Assembly (NCBI GenBank): GCA_001604135.1
Contig: LVAT01000013.1
Location: 62,001-126,000, forward strand
Direction: 5' to 3'
DNA: 64,000 nucleotides
DNA from: Clostridiales bacterium Firm_14
GTDB lineage: Bacteria; Bacillota; Clostridia; Saccharofermentanales; Saccharofermentanaceae
The position numbers were made by a program, and so were the translations under genes. Below are positions 60,709 through 64,000 of this stretch, in pieces. The notes beneath the pieces are model-generated. The model ran no database searches. It was not told the DNA's origin and worked only from the letters and a program-made list of their open reading frames with translations. Every line of letters starts with the position of its first letter. Positions within the stretch are counted from its first letter, which is position 1.

Positions 60709-61575
60709 TTGAGACAGAGAGTTATTACAGGCATTATCTTTACGGTTATCGTGCTGTCACTTTTCGTGCCGGCGCTGTTTTTCCCGATTACCGGAGTGGC
60801 AATGGCTGTAACGATTGGAGTTTTCGCCTGCATAGAGATGTATAAGGCTCTTAAGCACGGCGGTTATCATCCTTCGACGCTTCTTCTTATCATCGGCATG
60901 AGCCTTGCAACGCTCATAGTCATCTGCGGCCTTTTATTTGATCTTAAAGTAGAGAACACGATGGCTTTGTATCTCATCGTAGTATGCATGTACTGCGTGT
61001 CCTGCGGAATCAATCTGCCGCTTGTAAGGCCTGACGATGAGAAGTCATTTTTAAACGGCATATTTACCGGCGGAATGATCTTCTATATTTCATTCCCGCT
61101 GTTCTGTCTGGTAAGTGCGCTGCTCTTCGTTCCGCACGGCTGGTATTACATGGTCATAGGCCTTTTCGCGCCATGGGGAACGGATACTTTCGCTTACTTT
61201 ACGGGCGTTACATTGGGAAAGCACAAGATCGTTCCACACATCTCTCCCAAGAAGACATGGGAAGGCTGCATTGGAGGATCCGTTTTCTGTGCCATCTGCG
61301 TAACGGTGTATTGCTGCCTTGTTATTTACAGGATAGATGAGATCGAAATAGGCATCGTACCATATGCAGTTCTTACTTTCTTCCTGGGCTTGCTGATCTC
61401 AGTCATGTCCCAGCTCGGAGACTGGTTCTGCTCGGTAATAAAGAGAAGGACGGGAATAAAGGATTTCAGCAATCTATTCCCGGGTCACGGCGGAATGCTC
61501 GACAGATTCGACAGTACGTTCTTTACGCTTCCGGTGGCACTGCTTCTTGCTTTATTAGCTAATAACCTGTACTGA
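60709..61575 (+). CDS. cdsA: phosphatidate cytidylyltransferase
   Basis: A 288-residue membrane enzyme that makes CDP-diacylglycerol, with about eight hydrophobic segments and the CdsA signature SVIKRRTGIKDFSNLFPGHGGMLDRFDS near the C-terminus. The start is taken as TTG at 60709, giving MRQRVITGIIF, which fits the family's N-terminus and lies one base after the uppS stop; a longer reading from 60652 would overlap uppS. Confidence 0.9.
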   Translation: MRQRVITGIIFTVIVLSLFVPALFFPITGVAMAVTIGVFACIEMYKALKHGGYHPSTLLLIIGMSLATLIVICGLLFDLKVENTMALYLIVVCMYCVSCGINLPLVRPDDEKSFLNGIFTGGMIFYISFPLFCLVSALLFVPHGWYYMVIGLFAPWGTDTFAYFTGVTLGKHKIVPHISPKKTWEGCIGGSVFCAICVTVYCCLVIYRIDEIEIGIVPYAVLTFFLGLLISVMSQLGDWFCSVIKRRTGIKDFSNLFPGHGGMLDRFDSTFFTLPVALLLALLANNLY

Positions 61576-61614
61576 TACCGTTTTTAAGATATAAGGGAAT
61601 TTGGGAGATTTAAA

Positions 61615-62793
61615 ATGCGCAGATTATCAATATTGGGTTCAACCGGTTCTATCGGAAAACAGACCCTCGAAGTCGCGAGAAAAGCACCTTCTGATTTTAC
61701 AGTTGAAGCACTCTCTTGCGACAGCGACATTGATACACTTTATGGTCAGATCGAAGAGTTCAGGCCTAAGGTCTGTTCCGTTGTAAATGAGAATAAAGCA
61801 AAAGATCTTGCTGAAAGGCTTAAGGCTTCAGGCATCAATACGGAAGTCCTTACAGGCAAAGAAGGAAACATTACGATCGCCACGCTTGACTCTATTGATA
61901 CAGTTGTCGGCGCGATCGTCGGTTTTGCGGGCCTGGAGCCTGTTTATCACGGGATCCTGAGCGGCAAGGACATAGCTCTTGCCAATAAAGAGACACTCGT
62001 TGCAGGCGGCGACATCATCATGCCCCTTATCAGGGAAAAGGGTGTTGCAATGCTCCCGATCGACAGTGAACATTCTGCTATCTGGCAGTGCCTTAAGGGC
62101 GAGAAGAGAGCAGACCTGGACAGGATCCTCATTACCGCGTCAGGCGGCCCTTTCAGAGGAATGAAGAGGGAAGACTTAGAAAGCGTAACTCTTGAAGATG
62201 CACTTCATCATCCGACATGGAATATGGGCGGAAAGATAACGATCGATTCTGCGACTATGATGAACAAGGGCCTTGAGATCATTGAGGCACATCACCTTTA
62301 CGGCATCGCTTGCTCTAAGATCGATGTTGTCGTTCATCCGCAGAGCATCATTCATTCGATGATAAGACTTAAGGACGGTTCCGTTCTTGCACAGATGGGC
62401 AAGCCTTCAATGGTCCTTCCCATCGAAGTAGCTTTATATTATCCGGACAGAGGCCCGTCCATTGTCACGGAGTTCGATCCGTTCGCCGAAGGCATGTCGA
62501 ATCTTACTTTCGAGCCCTGCGACACGGAAGTATTCAGACTTGTTAAGCTCGCTTATGAGACGGGTGACAAGGGAGGACTTTATCCTACTGTCATGAATGC
62601 CGCAAACGAGTCTGCAGTAAGAAGTTATCTTAAGGGAAAGATAAAGTTCCTTGATATCGAGAGAACCGTATTTGAGACTGTCGAAAAAATGGATCCCAAG
62701 ATAAAGGATTCATCTCTTACCATAGAAACCATCGAGCAGGCAGATAAGGATGCCAGAATATATGCCGATGAGATAATTGACGGAAAGATCTGA
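61615..62793 (+). CDS. dxr: 1-deoxy-D-xylulose 5-phosphate reductoisomerase
   Basis: A 392-residue DXR, the committed step of the MEP isoprenoid pathway. ILGSTGSIGKQTLEV is the NADPH site, NKETLVAGG, PIDSEHSAIWQCL (metal-binding), ITASGGPFRGM and HPTWNMGGKITIDSATMMNKGLE follow. Together with IspH at 51939 it shows that the cell uses the MEP pathway. A 39-base gap separates it from cdsA. Confidence 0.97.
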   Translation: MRRLSILGSTGSIGKQTLEVARKAPSDFTVEALSCDSDIDTLYGQIEEFRPKVCSVVNENKAKDLAERLKASGINTEVLTGKEGNITIATLDSIDTVVGAIVGFAGLEPVYHGILSGKDIALANKETLVAGGDIIMPLIREKGVAMLPIDSEHSAIWQCLKGEKRADLDRILITASGGPFRGMKREDLESVTLEDALHHPTWNMGGKITIDSATMMNKGLEIIEAHHLYGIACSKIDVVVHPQSIIHSMIRLKDGSVLAQMGKPSMVLPIEVALYYPDRGPSIVTEFDPFAEGMSNLTFEPCDTEVFRLVKLAYETGDKGGLYPTVMNAANESAVRSYLKGKIKFLDIERTVFETVEKMDPKIKDSSLTIETIEQADKDARIYADEIIDGKI

Positions 62794-62795
62794 TT

Positions 62796-64000
62796 ATGAA
62801 CATAGCAGCAAGTATTGTAGTTGTTTTGATAATGCTCGGTGTCCTTGCGACACTTCACGAGCTTGGTCATTACTGGATGGCGAGACTTCTTAAGATCAAG
62901 GTCTTTGAAGTCTCTATCTTTGTCGGACCCAAGCTCCTCAAGTGGAAGCATAAGGATGTCGATTTCTCGATCAGGATGATACCTATCGGCGCTTACGTAA
63001 GGTTCTCCGAGATCGACGAAGAGGGCAAAGCCGTAGAAAGCAAGGAACCGGACCTTCTTCTTAACCAGCCGAGGATCAAGAGGCTTCTGGTAGCGCTCGC
63101 AGGACCTGCGATGAACCTGTTCCTGGGCACGCTTATCTTCCTTATCATGTTCTGGACAACGGGCTTTACCAGCACACATATTATCAAGCCTGAAAAGGGT
63201 TCTCAGCTCGCGGCTTATTCTGATATGGTGGGTGACGGTGATGAGATCGTTTCCGTAAACGGCGTTAGAGTTTTTTCTTCTTTCGACCTCATCTTCGAGA
63301 TGGATTCCGCCGATCCTTCAAAGGATATGGACCTTACTATCAGATCGAAAGAGACTGGCAAGAAATATTCTGTCACGCTCAATCCTGTTGTAAGAGCCAG
63401 ACCGATGCTTCTTATTACCGTTGAGAACAAACAGGCTGATAACGAATATAAAGGCTGGAAAGTCTATTCTGTCAGCGAAGAACAGAATAACGGCAACCCT
63501 GTCCTCAAGGAAGGAGACTTTATAACTCACATCAACGGAAAGTCCGTAGATGATGAAGACTTTGAAGACTTCTTATATAACATTACGGATGAAATAGTTT
63601 CCGTTACCTACGTAAGGGACGGTGAGACACATACAGACGACCTTGTTCCGAGATATGTCGATACGGTCAATTCCAGAGGAGTCACTTTGCTCCAGTACAA
63701 GGTCAATACCGTCGGCCGATTTTTCTCCGCGTTAGGTTATGCGGCCAAAATGCCGGCTTCGATGTTCAATATTTCCGTAAGAGGCATAAAAGATATTATC
63801 GCCGGAAAGGTAAAAGCTTATAATTTGGTATCAGGTCCCATAGGAATCACGACTATGGTCAATGACGTGGTAGCGGATGAGCATGATACCTTTGCTGATA
63901 AGGTCTATGTTCTCATAATGCTGAGTGCGGTAATTTCCATTGCGCTCGCATTCTCGAACCTTCTTCCGATACCTGGTCTTGACGGCATACAGATCATATT
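62796..64000 (+). CDS. rseP: RIP metalloprotease RseP, N-terminal part
   Basis: An M50 membrane protease cut by the window end after 401 codons. HELGH near residue 21 is the zinc site, RLLVALAGPAMNLFLG the second membrane motif, a PDZ region spans about 130-275 (with SVNGV and EGDFITHINGKSV), and SNLLPIPGLDGIQII, the third zinc ligand motif, is the last sequence seen. RseP cleaves anti-sigma factors and leftover signal peptides. The uppS-cdsA-dxr-rseP order is standard. It starts at ATG two bases after the dxr stop. Confidence 0.95.
   Translation, partial: MNIAASIVVVLIMLGVLATLHELGHYWMARLLKIKVFEVSIFVGPKLLKWKHKDVDFSIRMIPIGAYVRFSEIDEEGKAVESKEPDLLLNQPRIKRLLVALAGPAMNLFLGTLIFLIMFWTTGFTSTHIIKPEKGSQLAAYSDMVGDGDEIVSVNGVRVFSSFDLIFEMDSADPSKDMDLTIRSKETGKKYSVTLNPVVRARPMLLITVENKQADNEYKGWKVYSVSEEQNNGNPVLKEGDFITHINGKSVDDEDFEDFLYNITDEIVSVTYVRDGETHTDDLVPRYVDTVNSRGVTLLQYKVNTVGRFFSALGYAAKMPASMFNISVRGIKDIIAGKVKAYNLVSGPIGITTMVNDVVADEHDTFADKVYVLIMLSAVISIALAFSNLLPIPGLDGIQII

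Overview
The window looks like a contiguous chromosomal stretch from an anaerobic Gram-positive bacterium of the class Clostridia (Bacillota). Support comes from the IspH-ribosomal protein S1 fusion (a known clostridial arrangement), the PgpH/YbeY/Era/RecO order, the ScpA-ScpB-Cmk neighbourhood, a long type-2 IleRS, a rhodanese-less ThiI paired with a NifS-like enzyme, strong AGGAGG-type ribosome binding sites and many lipoproteins. A gut or rumen organism is plausible from the cytoplasmic xylanase-like GH10 enzyme, but that is inference. No phage, insertion sequence, CRISPR array or defence island was seen; almost all of the DNA is housekeeping genes in tight operons.

Layout. 1-3403: end of the c-di-AMP phosphodiesterase PgpH, a single-ORF YbeY-Era fusion, RecO and an unknown protein. 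3480-8022: GH10 enzyme, a convergent nuclease-helicase fusion, and a lipoprotein esterase-like hydrolase. 8046-10704: tRNA-Leu and an OmpR-type two-component pair. 10717-12125: a zinc-ribbon protein and a double-PASTA membrane protein, divergent from a perfect inverted repeat. 12164-18223: a promoter, a roughly 360-nt structured RNA leader ending in a terminator, and a five-gene polyamine operon (arginine decarboxylase, spermidine synthase, agmatinase family, carboxyspermidine dehydrogenase and decarboxylase families). 18260-26967: assorted metabolic and maturation genes, including a cysteine desulfurase-ThiI pair. 27142-36610: GlyA, RarA, Dtd, ClpX, ROK kinase, ValS and others. 36665-39851 (minus strand): RluF and a WalK/PhoR-like sensor-regulator pair. 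40005-43406: three related lipoproteins. 43408-53963: RNA modification enzymes, IleS, an M50 protease, ScpA/ScpB, an RpiR-type regulator, Cmk and IspH-S1. 54144-54324: two proline tRNAs (anticodons CGG and AGG). 54426-56483: ThyA, a phosphatase and FolA. 56643-64000: RpsB, Tsf, PyrH, Frr, UppS, CdsA, Dxr and the start of RseP.

The genes mostly serve translation (tRNA synthetases, ribosomal proteins, ribosome maturation and recycling), tRNA/rRNA modification, isoprenoid and envelope lipid synthesis (IspH, Dxr, UppS, CdsA), chromosome maintenance (ScpAB, RarA, RecO, helicase) and polyamine synthesis. The items most worth a second look are the YbeY-Era fusion, the structured RNA in front of the polyamine operon together with that operon's lack of a speD gene, the AGG proline tRNA, and the lipoprotein cluster beside the two-component system. 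The only non-coding stretch over 300 bases is 12126-12575, which is filled by the promoter, structured RNA and terminator described below.
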